Below are positions 9,375 through 18,270 of a stretch of DNA of 64,000 nucleotides, piece by piece. The DNA comes from Saccharothrix syringae. GTDB taxonomy: Bacteria; Actinomycetota; Actinomycetes; Mycobacteriales; Pseudonocardiaceae. The position numbers and the translations under genes are program-made. The DNA is taken from assembly GCF_009498035.1 (NCBI RefSeq), contig NZ_CP034550.1, positions 6,448,001-6,512,000 of the forward strand, given 5' to 3'. Position 1 is the stretch's first letter. Every line of letters starts with the position of its first letter. The notes under the pieces are model-generated. The model was given only the letters and a program-made list of their open reading frames with translations. It did no database searches and was not told the origin of the DNA.

Positions 9375-10865
9375 TCACCTGCCTCTCCACGATCTCCGGT
9401 CCCGGTCCCGGTCCCGCCATGGAGAGGCTGCGGTGCCAGGCGCCTGTGTGGTGTGCGTGCTCGCCCGGTGGTGCCGCGGCCGAGCAGAGCGAACCCCTGC
9501 GGCGTCGCAGCGCAAGACGAGTCCGAGCTCGTCGACCAGCCGTGCGGTGTGCTCCGGGTCTGGGTTGTCGGCGAGGCCCACAGCGGTGAGGTGTGCGGCG
9601 ATGCGGCCGAGCAGGTGGTCCTCGCGCAGGTAGAGGTTGCCCGGCGCGCCTTCCGGTCGAGTACGGGCGCTGGTGTGACCGTGACGGCACCGGTACGCGG
9701 CACGACCGTGGGAACGATACGAGTCCATCTTCCGCCCGCACACCCCGCACTGCAGCCTGCCCGCCAACAGGTAAACGCGCTCGCCGCCGTCGGCGTCGGC
9801 CTGGCGGGTGCTGTTCCTGGTGGCCTGGATGGTCTGGGCGGTGACGAAGTCCTGCTCGGACACCAACGGCGTGTGGGCGATGCGGGCCGAGATCGCCCAG
9901 GCGTGCTGCTCGTTGCGGACACTGGCACGTCGCCCGCTCGACGAGCGGGTGGCACGGTCGGCGCTCGTGCGGTTCCACACCTGACGACCGGTGTAGCGCG
10001 GATTGCCGAGAATCTCCACCACCGTACGCAGCGACCAACCCTGATCGATCCAACCCCGGCCGCGTTCCGCCTCGGCGCTCGACGGGCTGGGCACGGACTG
10101 CTCGTTGAGGTGGCGGGCGATGCCCGCAGCGCTGTGCCCGGCCAGACGCAAGGAGAAGATCAGCTTCACCACGGGTGCCGTGACCGGGTTGGGCACGAGC
10201 CGCTGCTGGCGCACCCCGCGCCGCGCCAAGGCCCGGTTCGGATGCGGCCCGGCGTCCACGAGACGGTAGCCGTAGGGCGGCCTGCCACCGAGGTAACGTC
10301 CCTGCTCGACGGTCTGCATCCGCATCGCGGTGACGACCCGGTGCCGGGAACGCAGCACCTCGGTGAGCGAGCGCTTCGCGAGCAGCGACAGCAGCGCTTC
10401 GTGCGCGGAATTGTCGAAGTCCACCGGCCCCTCGGCCTCCGGCAGCCACAGCTGCACCCCGAACTCCTCCAGCACCGCCCGCAGCTCCCGCACCTGGGCG
10501 CCATCGAGGAAGGCGCGCTCGTACTCCCCCACCACCACCGCGTCGACCCGGTCCGCGTTCGCCGCGATGTAGCGCAGCATCGCCGCAGCCCGAGGCCGCA
10601 GATGCCACGGCACCTGGCGAGAACACCCGACCTCGAAGTACTCCCCCACGATCGCGCCGTGCCCACCGGTGAGTCTGCGGGAGACATCCAACTGCCACGC
10701 CCGCGAGCTACGCGAATCCTGGTGCTCACGGGTCGAAGCGCGACCGTAGAACAGGAAGCGCAGACTTCCGACCGGCGCGGTGTCCAGGGCCGAGATGCCT
10801 GGTGGGATGGTCGCGGCGATCCACTCGGCGAGCGTGCTCGGGCGTGGCAGGGCGGACACCGTCAT
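9375..10865 (-). CDS. Large serine recombinase
   Basis: A 496-aa protein. The N-terminal resolvase domain carries the catalytic serine in FYGRASTREHQD, followed by the arginine-containing SRAWQ. The recombinase domain has the usual GRPPYGYRLVD and ILGNPRYTGRQVWNR segments. A zinc ribbon follows (CGVCGRKMDSYRSHGRAAYRC). The C-terminal tail is short and basic and may be degraded. Such enzymes integrate or excise phages and integrative elements, or act on short att sites. Its position beside the two defence-like NTPases suggests that those genes travel on an element it mobilises, but no flanking att duplication was recognised. Confidence 0.85.
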   Translation of the reverse strand: MTVSALPRPSTLAEWIAATIPPGISALDTAPVGSLRFLFYGRASTREHQDSRSSRAWQLDVSRRLTGGHGAIVGEYFEVGCSRQVPWHLRPRAAAMLRYIAANADRVDAVVVGEYERAFLDGAQVRELRAVLEEFGVQLWLPEAEGPVDFDNSAHEALLSLLAKRSLTEVLRSRHRVVTAMRMQTVEQGRYLGGRPPYGYRLVDAGPHPNRALARRGVRQQRLVPNPVTAPVVKLIFSLRLAGHSAAGIARHLNEQSVPSPSSAEAERGRGWIDQGWSLRTVVEILGNPRYTGRQVWNRTSADRATRSSSGRRASVRNEQHAWAISARIAHTPLVSEQDFVTAQTIQATRNSTRQADADGGERVYLLAGRLQCGVCGRKMDSYRSHGRAAYRCRHGHTSARTRPEGAPGNLYLREDHLLGRIAAHLTAVGLADNPDPEHTARLVDELGLVLRCDAAGVRSARPRHHRASTHTTQAPGTAASPWRDRDRDRRSWRGR

Positions 10866-10936
10866 GCTTGGTCCTCGACGTCGGAACGGGGATGGACGCC
10901 GGGGTTACGAGGTGCCCTCGCCGCCATGACAGCGAA

Positions 10937-11104
10937 CTACGGAGATACGCCCGATCGGAGCAGTCCGAGCCGCCTGGATCGTCGGTGAACCCGCGACATC
11001 CGGTCACTGACGTCGAAGTCCGCCGCGACCTGGGTGACACGGCGGTCGGACGCGACCAGGGCGAGGACCTTGCTTCGGAACTCGGGTAGATACCTCTCCG
11101 GCAT
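10937..11104 (-). pseudogene. IS3-type OrfA fragment
   Basis: A 55-codon frame begins MPERYLPEFRSKVLALVAS and continues RVTQVAADFDVSD. This matches the N-terminal helix-turn-helix of IS3-family OrfA, then runs into a premature stop. No OrfB is present. It lies just upstream of the recombinase gene, so the site has been a transposition target. Confidence 0.6.
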
Positions 11105-11221
11105 CGTGGGCCGTCCTCCGGGCTACTGAGACGCGTGATCCTCCAGTGCCCGAGTCCGTACAACCAGGTGAAGACCAGTTCGTTGATCTGAGAGCCCGTT
11201 GCCGGGTGTCAGCAGCAGGCG

Positions 11222-12087
11222 TCACTGCCTGTCAGCACCAGTGTCGTCGAGGTCGTCAAGTTGGCGTTGCACGCGCTCGGTGTCGACTTCGCGGCCTTGT
11301 TCCCGGTACAGCTCCAGCGCCTCCCGCCACACCTCGCGGGCCTGCTCGTGGTGGCCGAGCGCGGCGTGGGGGTGGCCCATGCGGTCGAGGGTGTCCGCGA
11401 CCTGGGAGGCGTTGCCGAGGGTGCGGAACAGGGTGAGGGCCTGGCGGTAGTGGTCGAGGGCTTGACGGTGGTCGTCGGCGCGGTGGGCGATGTAGCCGAG
11501 GCTGTCCAGGGTGTTCGCCTCGCCGTTGAGGTTCTGGCGGTTCCGGTGCAGGGCAAGGGCGGCGTGGCAGTGGTCGCGAGCGGTGTCCAACTCGCCCAGC
11601 CGCGCGGCGTACCAGCCCACCGCGTTGAGCGCGTCGGCTTCCCACATCGGATCGTCGAGGGTGCGGTGGAGGTCGAGGGAGTGTCGGGCGTGGTCCATGG
11701 CCTGCCGGTCATCCCCCCGCTGTGCCCAGGCGAGTGCGAGTGCCCGGTGGGTGTGGGCCTGTTCGGCGGTGTCGTGGTGGCTCATGGCCAGGTCGAGGGC
11801 CCGCTGCAGGTGTCCGGTGGCCTGCTCGTGCAGGCCCAGCCGGGAGCAGGCGCGGCCGAGGCGCCGGTGGGTGTGGATGCGGGTGGCGGGGTCGGGCAGG
11901 TGCGCTGCGGCGTCGAGGGCGGCCTGCCACGCGGCGAGCGCGTCGCGCAGGTGCCCCCGCCAGTAGTGGAAGGTGTCCAGATTCCAGGCGAGGTGCCAGA
12001 CGGCGTGGTGGCGGCCGAGCGTGGCGGCGGTGCGCTGGGTGGCCAGCAGGGTGGCGTGCTCGACCTCCAGCCAGGCGCGCGCGGCCG
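11222..12087 (-). pseudogene. TPR domain fragment of an AfsR/SARP-type or NB-ARC-TPR regulator
   Basis: About 285 residues of tetratricopeptide repeats (AWNLDTFHYWRGHLRDAL, ALDLAMSHHDTAEQAHTH, DSLGYIAHRADDHRQALDHY and so on), typical of the C-terminal half of AfsR-type regulators. It opens with a WLEVEHATLLATQRTAA stretch that in those proteins follows the NB-ARC domain. Upstream of about 12087 the homology stops abruptly, because the opposite strand now encodes part of an isochorismatase. There is no start codon at the boundary that makes sense for a complete gene. I read it as the 3' remnant of a rearranged gene. See the truncated SARP at 16984-17964 for a possible other half. Confidence 0.65.
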
Positions 12088-12524
12088 GCGTGCTCGTGGT
12101 GTTCGTGCGCTTCGCCCTCCGGCCCAGCGGCGCCGACCTGCTGCCGGACAACGAGTTGCACAGGTCCTTCTTCGAGGCCGGCGACACCTTCCACGAGGGG
12201 TCGGCCGGCACCGAGGTCGACCTGCCGGTCGCCGACGGGGACGTGGTCGTGCTCGAGCGCCGCGCCAGTGCGTTCGCCGGCACCGACCTCGACCTGGTGC
12301 TGCGCGCCCGCGACGTCGGCGCCATCGCGGGCGCCGGGGTCGCGACCAGCGCGATGGTGGCCGCCACGTGCTACGACGCGGCCGATCGCGGCTACCGGGT
12401 GACCGTGCTGCGCGACGGTTGCGCCGACGGCGACCCGGCGGTGCACGACTTCTTCGTCGACACCGTCTTCCCCGGCCGGGGGTTCGAGGTCGTGCCCTGC
12501 GCCGACTGGCCCCGGGTGCGCTGA
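12087..12524 (+). pseudogene. Isochorismatase-family cysteine hydrolase, N-terminus missing
   Basis: From GVLVVFVRF onwards the frame matches the isochorismatase-like fold. It has VVLERRASAFAGTDLDLVL (the conserved lysine position is R here), GAGVATSAMVAATCYDAADRGY with the catalytic-cysteine region (the usual Cys is Ser in VATS), and the DGCAD...HDFFVDTVFP end. The N-terminal ~40 residues with the catalytic Asp are absent: the frame abuts the TPR fragment on the other strand. Truncation plus the missing Asp means it should be inactive. Confidence 0.6.
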
Positions 12525-12741
12525 TCCGGGTGCCGGTCGGCGCGGCCGGACACCCCGCTACGCGCGCAGCGGTTGCACGTCGTCTACCCCCACGGCTAAC
12601 TTGTTGTTCGCCGATCTTGTCCGCTCCACCGCCCGGCCCGCGTGCCACGGCCGCGGGAACCGGCCTGGTGGGCGGTGCTGCCGGTGGACTGCCCGACGGC
12701 ACCGCGGATGCCGGCGACCTCGTTGATCGGAGGGTCGGTCC

Positions 12742-14094
12742 ATGGACCGGGTGCGCGCCGCCACCGACTGGATCGCCCGGGTGCTGCCCGGGTTGCTGGA
12801 GCGGCACGAGGTTCCCGGTGCCCAGGTGGCGGTGCTGGCCGACGGCCACGTCGCGGGTGCGGCGGCCGGCGTGCTGAACGTCGCCACGGGAGTGCCGGTC
12901 ACCGACGACGCGGTGTTCCAGATCGGCTCGATCACCAAGGTGTGGACGGCGACCCTGGTGCAGCAGCTCGTCAACGACGGCCTGCTCGACCTGGACCGGC
13001 CCGTGCGCGACCACCTGGCCGACTTCCGGCTCGCCGACCGGTCTGCTGCCGAGACCGTGACCGCCCGGCAGTTGCTCAGCCACACCGCGGGTTTCGAGGG
13101 CGACCTGTTCACCGACACGGGCACCGGTGACGACGCCATCGGGAAGTACGTGGCCGGTCTCGCCGACGCGCGTCAGGTGTTCCCGCCCGGCGAGCGGTTC
13201 TCGTACTGCAACAGCGGTTACGTGGTGCTCGGTCGCCTGGTGGAGGTGTTGCGGGGCAAGCCGTTCAACGCGGTGCTGCGCGAACGCCTGGTCGACCCGC
13301 TCGGACTGGCCGACGTCGCGACGTCACTCGACGAGGCGATCCTGCGACGCCCCGCCGTGGGGCACGTCCGTTCCGCCTCCGACGCGGTCAGGCCGGTCCG
13401 GGTGTGGTCGATGGCGCCTTCCACCGCTCCGGCGGGCGCGGTGCTCGCCATGAGCGCGCGTGACCTGCTCGGCTTCGTGCGGATGCATTTGGAGCACACC
13501 GATTTCGACGCGATGCGGGAACCCCAGGTCGAGGTCCCCGACCTGGGGATGATCAGCGGCCACTGGGCGCTGGGGTGGGCGCTGCCCGACTACCGGGGGC
13601 CGCTCGTGCTCGGGCACACCGGCAGGACGGCCGGGCAGCGCGCGTTCCTGCGCGTGGTGCCCGGCGTGGGCGTGGCGGTGGCGATGCTGACCAACGGCGG
13701 GAACGTGTACCCGGTGTTCGCCGAGGTGTTCGGTCACCTGCTCGGGGAACTGGGCGGGGTGGTCCAACCCGGGTTGCCCGTTCCACCGGCGGCTCCGCGG
13801 CCCGTCGACGCGGACCGGGTCGCCGGGACGTACCGGTCGCCCGTGGCCGACAACGTGGTGCACGTCGACGCGGACGGACGCACGTGGCTGCGGATCCTGC
13901 CCCACGCGGCTCCCGCCGAACCGGACGCCTTCACCGCGAACGCGCACGAACTGGTCGCGTTGGACCCGGACAGGCTGATCATGGTGGCGCAGGACGATGG
14001 AGCGCACCCGGTGATAGGTCTGGTCGACGACGTCGGCGACGGCCGCGTCCGCTACCTGCACACCAGCCGCGCGATCCCCCGGGTGCCCGGGTGA
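12742..14094 (+). CDS. Serine beta-lactamase-fold hydrolase (class C / PBP4-like)
   Basis: A 450-aa protein with the full catalytic set: SxxK as SITK in FQIGSITKVWTAT (about residues 68-71), YxN as SYCNSGY (about 155), and the third motif as GHTGRTAG (about 294). A C-terminal ~100-residue beta-rich domain follows, as in many esterase or peptidase members. No signal peptide, so probably cytoplasmic. The ATG at 12742 has a GGAGGG Shine-Dalgarno 7 nt upstream. The family includes esterases, D-aminopeptidases and resistance enzymes; the substrate cannot be told from sequence. It stands alone, convergent with the GNAT/Sdp operon. Confidence 0.85.
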   Translation: MDRVRAATDWIARVLPGLLERHEVPGAQVAVLADGHVAGAAAGVLNVATGVPVTDDAVFQIGSITKVWTATLVQQLVNDGLLDLDRPVRDHLADFRLADRSAAETVTARQLLSHTAGFEGDLFTDTGTGDDAIGKYVAGLADARQVFPPGERFSYCNSGYVVLGRLVEVLRGKPFNAVLRERLVDPLGLADVATSLDEAILRRPAVGHVRSASDAVRPVRVWSMAPSTAPAGAVLAMSARDLLGFVRMHLEHTDFDAMREPQVEVPDLGMISGHWALGWALPDYRGPLVLGHTGRTAGQRAFLRVVPGVGVAVAMLTNGGNVYPVFAEVFGHLLGELGGVVQPGLPVPPAAPRPVDADRVAGTYRSPVADNVVHVDADGRTWLRILPHAAPAEPDAFTANAHELVALDPDRLIMVAQDDGAHPVIGLVDDVGDGRVRYLHTSRAIPRVPG

Positions 14095-14131
14095 GCGCAC
14101 TGCCCGGCGGCGCGTCACAGGCAGGTGCCGG

Positions 14132-15154
14132 TCACCTCGTGCGGAGCTCGGCCTCCAGTTCGGCGAGGTCCCGGTTGACCGCGACCATGGTCCGGACCGT
14201 GGTGAAGCCCAGCTGCTCGTTGACCCGGATCATGTGCTCGTTGCCGGCGCCGGTGGTCGTGTAGATCCGGTCCAGGTCGGGGCGGTCGGCCAGCAGCCAG
14301 TGGATGAGGTGCGCCTTGATGCACCGACCGAGCCCGTGGCCCCGGTGCGGCGCCGACACCGCGGTGTCGCGCTGGAAGCCCCAGAACGGGCGGTGGGGGT
14401 GCAGTTCGAGTTCGGTCAGCCCGGCGACCTCACCGGTGCTCTCGTGCACGGCGACGACCGCCCGCAGCTCGATGTTGTTCCGCCGCAGCTCGGCCTCGCG
14501 CGCCCGGACCCGCTCGGCCGTCCACTCCGGCTCCTCGTAGCCCAGACCTCCCAGCGGTGCGTCGTGCATGGCATTGCGAGCGGCCGCGAAGGAGGTGACG
14601 AGGTCCTCGGGCACGACGCCCGCCCAGCGCCGCAGCCGGTAACCGGCGGGAACGTCGTCCTGCCACAGCGCGCTGTCGGCTCCGGGGATCACCAGCGCTT
14701 GCATGAGCACGGTGTGCACGGATCGGAAGTTCAGCGACCGCGCCCACCGCTCACCGTCGCTGCCCTTGGTGATCTGCCAGGTCTCGACCAGGGTGCGGCC
14801 ACGGGCGCGCAGCTCCGGGACGACGGCCTTCAGGACCGCGGTGCCGATCCCCCGCCGGCGGACCCGCGGGTGGACGATGACCTCCGTCAGGCCGATGTGG
14901 CCGCTCTCCTCCTCCAGGAAGTAGACGATCGCGAGCCCCACGACCTCACCGCCCAGGCGCGCGACCCAGTAGACCACCGGCCCGAAGCCGACGAACGGGT
15001 TCTCCAAGCGGCCCAGGACGTCCTCGTACGTCAGCCGGGGCTCGTCGGGGCGGTCGATCTCCTGCCTCGCCAGCATCACCCGGTAGTACCCGCGAAGATC
15101 GCCCTCGGTGGCGCACGCGGGATCGAACCGCTCGACTTCGAGACCTGCTGTCAC
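14132..15154 (-). CDS. Tandem-GNAT acetyltransferase
   Basis: A 340-aa protein with two GNAT folds. The first has VVGLAIVYFLEE...IHPRVRRRGIGTAVL with the R/Q-x-x-G-x-G/A acetyl-CoA loop (VRRRGIGTA). The second has GEVAGLTELELHP...HRGHGLGRCIKAHLIHWL with loop HRGHGLG and the NEHMIRVNEQLGF end typical of MshD-like double-GNAT proteins. It starts at GTG 15154, overlapping the sdpB-like stop in a GTGA, so it is translationally coupled to the Sdp-type operon. A role in modifying or protecting against the peptide toxin is an inference from that coupling; N-acetyltransferases of this type act on diverse amines. Confidence 0.8.
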   Translation of the reverse strand: MTAGLEVERFDPACATEGDLRGYYRVMLARQEIDRPDEPRLTYEDVLGRLENPFVGFGPVVYWVARLGGEVVGLAIVYFLEEESGHIGLTEVIVHPRVRRRGIGTAVLKAVVPELRARGRTLVETWQITKGSDGERWARSLNFRSVHTVLMQALVIPGADSALWQDDVPAGYRLRRWAGVVPEDLVTSFAAARNAMHDAPLGGLGYEEPEWTAERVRAREAELRRNNIELRAVVAVHESTGEVAGLTELELHPHRPFWGFQRDTAVSAPHRGHGLGRCIKAHLIHWLLADRPDLDRIYTTTGAGNEHMIRVNEQLGFTTVRTMVAVNRDLAELEAELRTR

Positions 15155-16068
15155 GGGCGATTCCTCTCCTCGGACGCGGCGCCGGGCTGACCGGCCCGCC
15201 GCTCGGACGTCACGGACGCGGCGCTGATGACCAGCACCGCGATCATGACCATGCCGAAGCTCGGCAAGCTCATGAAGAACATGATGCCCAGGTGGAGGCC
15301 GCCCCCGAGCACCAGGGCGACCAGCCGGTGCCTCCGCCGCCCCAGGGTCAACAGCGCCAGCGCCACCTGGACGCCGACCACCGACCACGACAGGAGGGCG
15401 ACGGACCAGTAGGAGCCCAGCACCGGCGAGAGCAGGTCGCGGACCGGCACGGGGAACCCGTACTGGGGGTGGTGCGCCACGGTGGACAGCGCGGTGCCGT
15501 GCCGCCACTGGGGATCCATCAGCTTGGCGGTCACCGCGCCGAGGTAGATCAGGCAGAGCTGCGCGCGCAGACCGAGGTGGGCGGCGAACGCGCTGCCCCG
15601 CCACGACGGCGCGAGCGGGCGGAGCACCGGCTGCCAGTGCGACACCCGGTCGTCGCCCAGGCACACGGGGACGAGCAGCATCGTGGCGACCTGCGCGATG
15701 GTGTCCCCGCCGTTGGCCATCTCCATCGCGGCCGCGAGGCTGAACGCGACGTACCAGTGCGGGACGCAGGTCCACCGCGGGCTGAACCCGACCAGGACGA
15801 GCACCAGCACCACGACCGCGAGGGTCCGGCCGACCGGCAGACCGGATTCGGTCGGTCCCACCAGGCACCACAGCGAGGCCGCGCGCACACCTGTGCACCG
15901 CATGCCGTCCGGCAGCTCCGCGGTGCGGATGAACAGCTCCGAATCCGAGCTGAGGAGAACCGTGAGCAGGCTCGCGGCGGCCAACAGGCTGCGGCCGACC
16001 GCGAGAGGCGTCCCCCGCGGCTCGGCCCGGTCGATCGCGCGGGCCAGTCGTCCCGCCAATCCGCTCAC
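15151..16068 (-). CDS. sdpB: SdpB-family membrane protein (HTTM-type)
   Basis: A 305-aa polytopic membrane protein with about seven hydrophobic segments (SLLAAASLLTVLL, TLAVVVLVLVLVGF and others). It contains the AQLCLIYLGAVTAKLMDPQWRHGTAL region characteristic of SdpB/HTTM proteins (tyrosine-rich helix, K/W, GTAL). In Bacillus SdpA and SdpB are both needed to process the SdpC toxin. Start GTG 16068 overlaps the sdpA-like stop (GTGA). Next in the operon is the tandem-GNAT gene, again by GTGA overlap. The assignment to SdpB rests on domain pattern and gene order. Confidence 0.7.
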   Translation of the reverse strand: MSGLAGRLARAIDRAEPRGTPLAVGRSLLAAASLLTVLLSSDSELFIRTAELPDGMRCTGVRAASLWCLVGPTESGLPVGRTLAVVVLVLVLVGFSPRWTCVPHWYVAFSLAAAMEMANGGDTIAQVATMLLVPVCLGDDRVSHWQPVLRPLAPSWRGSAFAAHLGLRAQLCLIYLGAVTAKLMDPQWRHGTALSTVAHHPQYGFPVPVRDLLSPVLGSYWSVALLSWSVVGVQVALALLTLGRRRHRLVALVLGGGLHLGIMFFMSLPSFGMVMIAVLVISAASVTSERRAGQPGAASEERNRP

Positions 16069-16643
16069 GTCCGGCACCGGAGGTCCGCGAACGCGATGCG
16101 GAAAACCTCCCTGGGCCGAGCCGGGACCTGGCGGGCGACCAACGGGGACGGGCGTTCCACCGTGATGGCGACCTGCCCGCACAACACCGGGTTCTCAGCC
16201 CGGTTCTCCGCCCGGTACGGCTCCGCGCCGTTCCACAACCCGCCGCAATCGGCGGCCTCCGATTCGTCGCACGGCAACCAGAACCGGTCCGGTATCCGGC
16301 GCGCGATGGCGCGCAATTCCGCCGATTCGGCGTACCCGGCCCGGCTGAGCCCCCAGGACCACTCGTCCCACCGCCGGCGTTCCGTCAACCCACCCAGCCG
16401 CGGGCTACCGGGGACGACCCGGTAGCCCACGAGCAGGTCCCTGTCGAGATCCACGAAGAACGTCCAGCGCTGCGGCCAGACTTCGAGGTAGCCGGTGAGC
16501 CGATCACGCAGCCCGGCCACGTCCAGCGCGGCGAGCCACGTGATCACGAGGCTGGTTACCAACACCGTCGCCGTCAACGCGAACCCGTGCAACGCACGCG
16601 CGGCGCCCTCCTCGGAATGGCCCGTTCGCCCCACTGAAGACAC
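16065..16643 (-). CDS. sdpA: SdpA-family antimicrobial peptide system protein
   Basis: A 192-aa protein with one N-terminal membrane helix (about residues 18-42, FALTATVLVTSLVITWLAAL). The periplasm-facing part contains VWPQRWTFFVDLDRD, the W-x-F-F pattern of SdpA, and ends with NPVLCGQVAITVERPSPLVA, which matches the SdpA NPxLCG...PxP ending. Three other cysteines near WLPCDESEAADCG may be disulfide-bonded. It starts at GTG 16643, 9 nt after the stop of the 53-aa precursor gene, and overlaps sdpB by GTGA. Known SdpA works with SdpB in toxin maturation. Confidence 0.72.
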   Translation of the reverse strand: MSSVGRTGHSEEGAARALHGFALTATVLVTSLVITWLAALDVAGLRDRLTGYLEVWPQRWTFFVDLDRDLLVGYRVVPGSPRLGGLTERRRWDEWSWGLSRAGYAESAELRAIARRIPDRFWLPCDESEAADCGGLWNGAEPYRAENRAENPVLCGQVAITVERPSPLVARQVPARPREVFRIAFADLRCRT

Positions 16644-16652
16644 CTTCGCGGC

Positions 16653-16814
16653 TCAGGTACCCTGGCTGCACACTTCCTGACCGGTGCCCTCGTTCACCAC
16701 GCTGTTCTCCGCGTACGGCCGGTCCCCCACTTCAGCGGACGAACCACCCGCCGTCACCACCACGACGAACAGGGCCGCGGACAGCGCGAACCCGAACGAA
16801 AACGCCTTCTTCAT
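16653..16814 (-). CDS. 53-aa secreted peptide, candidate Sdp-type toxin precursor
   Basis: ATG 16814 is preceded by GGGGGA at a good spacing; an upstream in-frame ATG at 16847 would add 11 residues. The product is a clean Sec signal peptide (MKKAFSFGFALSAALFVVVV) ending TAGGSSA, so cleavage gives a 26-residue EVGDRPYAENSVVNEGTGQE... peptide with a single cysteine. It is first in an operon with SdpA and SdpB homologues, where SdpC-type toxin genes are found. It is far shorter than Bacillus SdpC (about 200 aa) and has no hydrophobic toxin core, so it may be a different class of processed peptide or signal. Function inferred only from context. Confidence 0.6.
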   Translation of the reverse strand: MKKAFSFGFALSAALFVVVVTAGGSSAEVGDRPYAENSVVNEGTGQEVCSQGT

Positions 16815-16983
16815 AACAAATTCCCCCGTCAGCGAAGTCGTCGACATAGCCCTTCGGGTCCGGCCGCGTCGGCGGACCCGACCTCCGCGACTATGGCATC
16901 ATGAGCTACCTGGCCGCTAACGAGTTGCTACTCGCCGTGCACGCCGGTCTCGGTCGATCGAGTCGGACCAGGGGGTCATCGCT

Positions 16984-17964
16984 TTGGAGTTCCGGATCCT
17001 GGGACCTCTGGAAGTCCGCTTCGACGGACAACCCGTTCGCATCGGCGGCGCGCGGCAACAGCGGCTCCTCGCGCTGCTGCTGCTGGCCGCCAACCGGGTG
17101 GTCCTGGTCGAGCGCCTGGTCGACGAGCTGTGGAGCAGTCCTCCCCGGTCGGCGCGCCAGCAGATCCACAACGCCATCGCGAGCCTCCGGCGCACGCTGG
17201 CCGAACACAGCGCGGACGTGCACATCCGGTGGACCGAGGCCGGCTACCTGCTCGACGTCCCGGAATCGTCGATCGACGTCAACCAGTTCCTGGGGCTCCT
17301 CGACGAGGCCAGGCAAGCGGAGACCCGCGGGCGGTTGACCGAGGCGGTGGCCGCGCTGCGCGGCGCGCTCGACATGTGGCGGGGAGACGTGCTGGCCGGG
17401 CTCGGCGGCACGGTGGTCGAGAACGCGGTCGCCGGGCTGCACGAGCAACGGCTCGGCGCCGTCGAGACCCTGATGTCCCTGCGCCTGCGCACCGGTGAGA
17501 CCGGTTCGGTGGTCAGCGAGCTGCGGCAGCTCGTCAACGAGCACCCGCTGCGCGACTCCCTGCGCATCAGCCTGATGCAGGCCCTCTACCGCAGCGGGCG
17601 ACAGGCCGACGCGCTGGCCGTGTACGACGACGGCAGGAGGATGCTGGCCGACGACCTCGGCCTCGACCCGAGCCCGGAACTCCAGCGGGTGCACGCCGAC
17701 GTGCTGCGCGGCACGCTGGAGTCCGCGCCCGCGCCGACCGAACCCGGAGCGGACCCGTCCGAGGTGCAGGGTGTCCGGTCCTACCTGCCCCACGACATCA
17801 GCGACTTCTCCGGCCGGTCGGCGGAACTCCTGCAGCTGCGCGCCGCCACGCGGGCCACGTCGCCGACCGCGATCACGATCTCCGCGGTCGACGGCATGGG
17901 CGGGGTCGGCAAGACGACGCTGGCGGTCCACCTGGCGCACCGGGTCGCGGGTGACTGGGCCTGA
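16984..17964 (+). pseudogene. SARP/AfsR-type transcriptional activator truncated inside the NB-ARC domain
   Basis: A 326-aa product. Residues 1-95 are the OmpR-type winged helix of SARPs (MEFRILGPLEVRFDGQPV, RQQRLLALLLLAANRVV, LWSSPPRSARQQIHNAI). Residues 96-255 are the bacterial transcriptional activation domain (LRQLVNEHPLRDSLRISLMQ, ALAVYDDGRRMLADDLGLDP). An NB-ARC P-loop GMGGVGKTTLAVHLAHRV follows and the frame ends 11 codons later. Full AfsR-type proteins continue 300-600 residues. The stop codon TGA is supplied by the first bases of an IS3-like terminal sequence. The DNA-binding and BTAD parts are intact, so a small-SARP activity is possible. TTG start with a GGGGG tract upstream. Confidence 0.75.
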
Positions 17965-18060
17965 CCCGTTTTGACGGACATCTGAGATCAGGGGACGCGT
18001 GTCCCCGGAAGGATGTTCCATCATGGAGTCCATGGGCAGGAAGAAGCGGCGGCCTCGGCC
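17962..18060 (+). mobile_element. Left-end remnant of an IS3-type element
   Basis: Begins TGACCCGTTTTGACGGACAT, the TG-start layout of IS3-family termini. About 60 nt later there is an ATG (18022) for MESMGRKKRRPRP, which looks like an IS3 OrfA start before decaying. The insertion supplies the stop codon of the SARP gene. No right end or OrfB remains, and the next 200 bp to 18270 show no gene. Confidence 0.5.
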
Positions 18061-18270
18061 TTGCCGGACCGCCCGGGGACCGGCGGGGTGCCGGAGCACC
18101 GACTCCCCGCCCTGCCCGAGGGCCCGGCGCGCGGAGCGGGGAGAACCACCGGCTGGAGGACCGGGAGGACAGCGGGTGTGCCCCCGCTCTGCCCTCCCGG
18201 TCATCCCCGGACGCGCGGCGGAGTGGTTCGTTGGGATCGCGTTCACAGCAGGAACGGGCGAGGGGGACCC

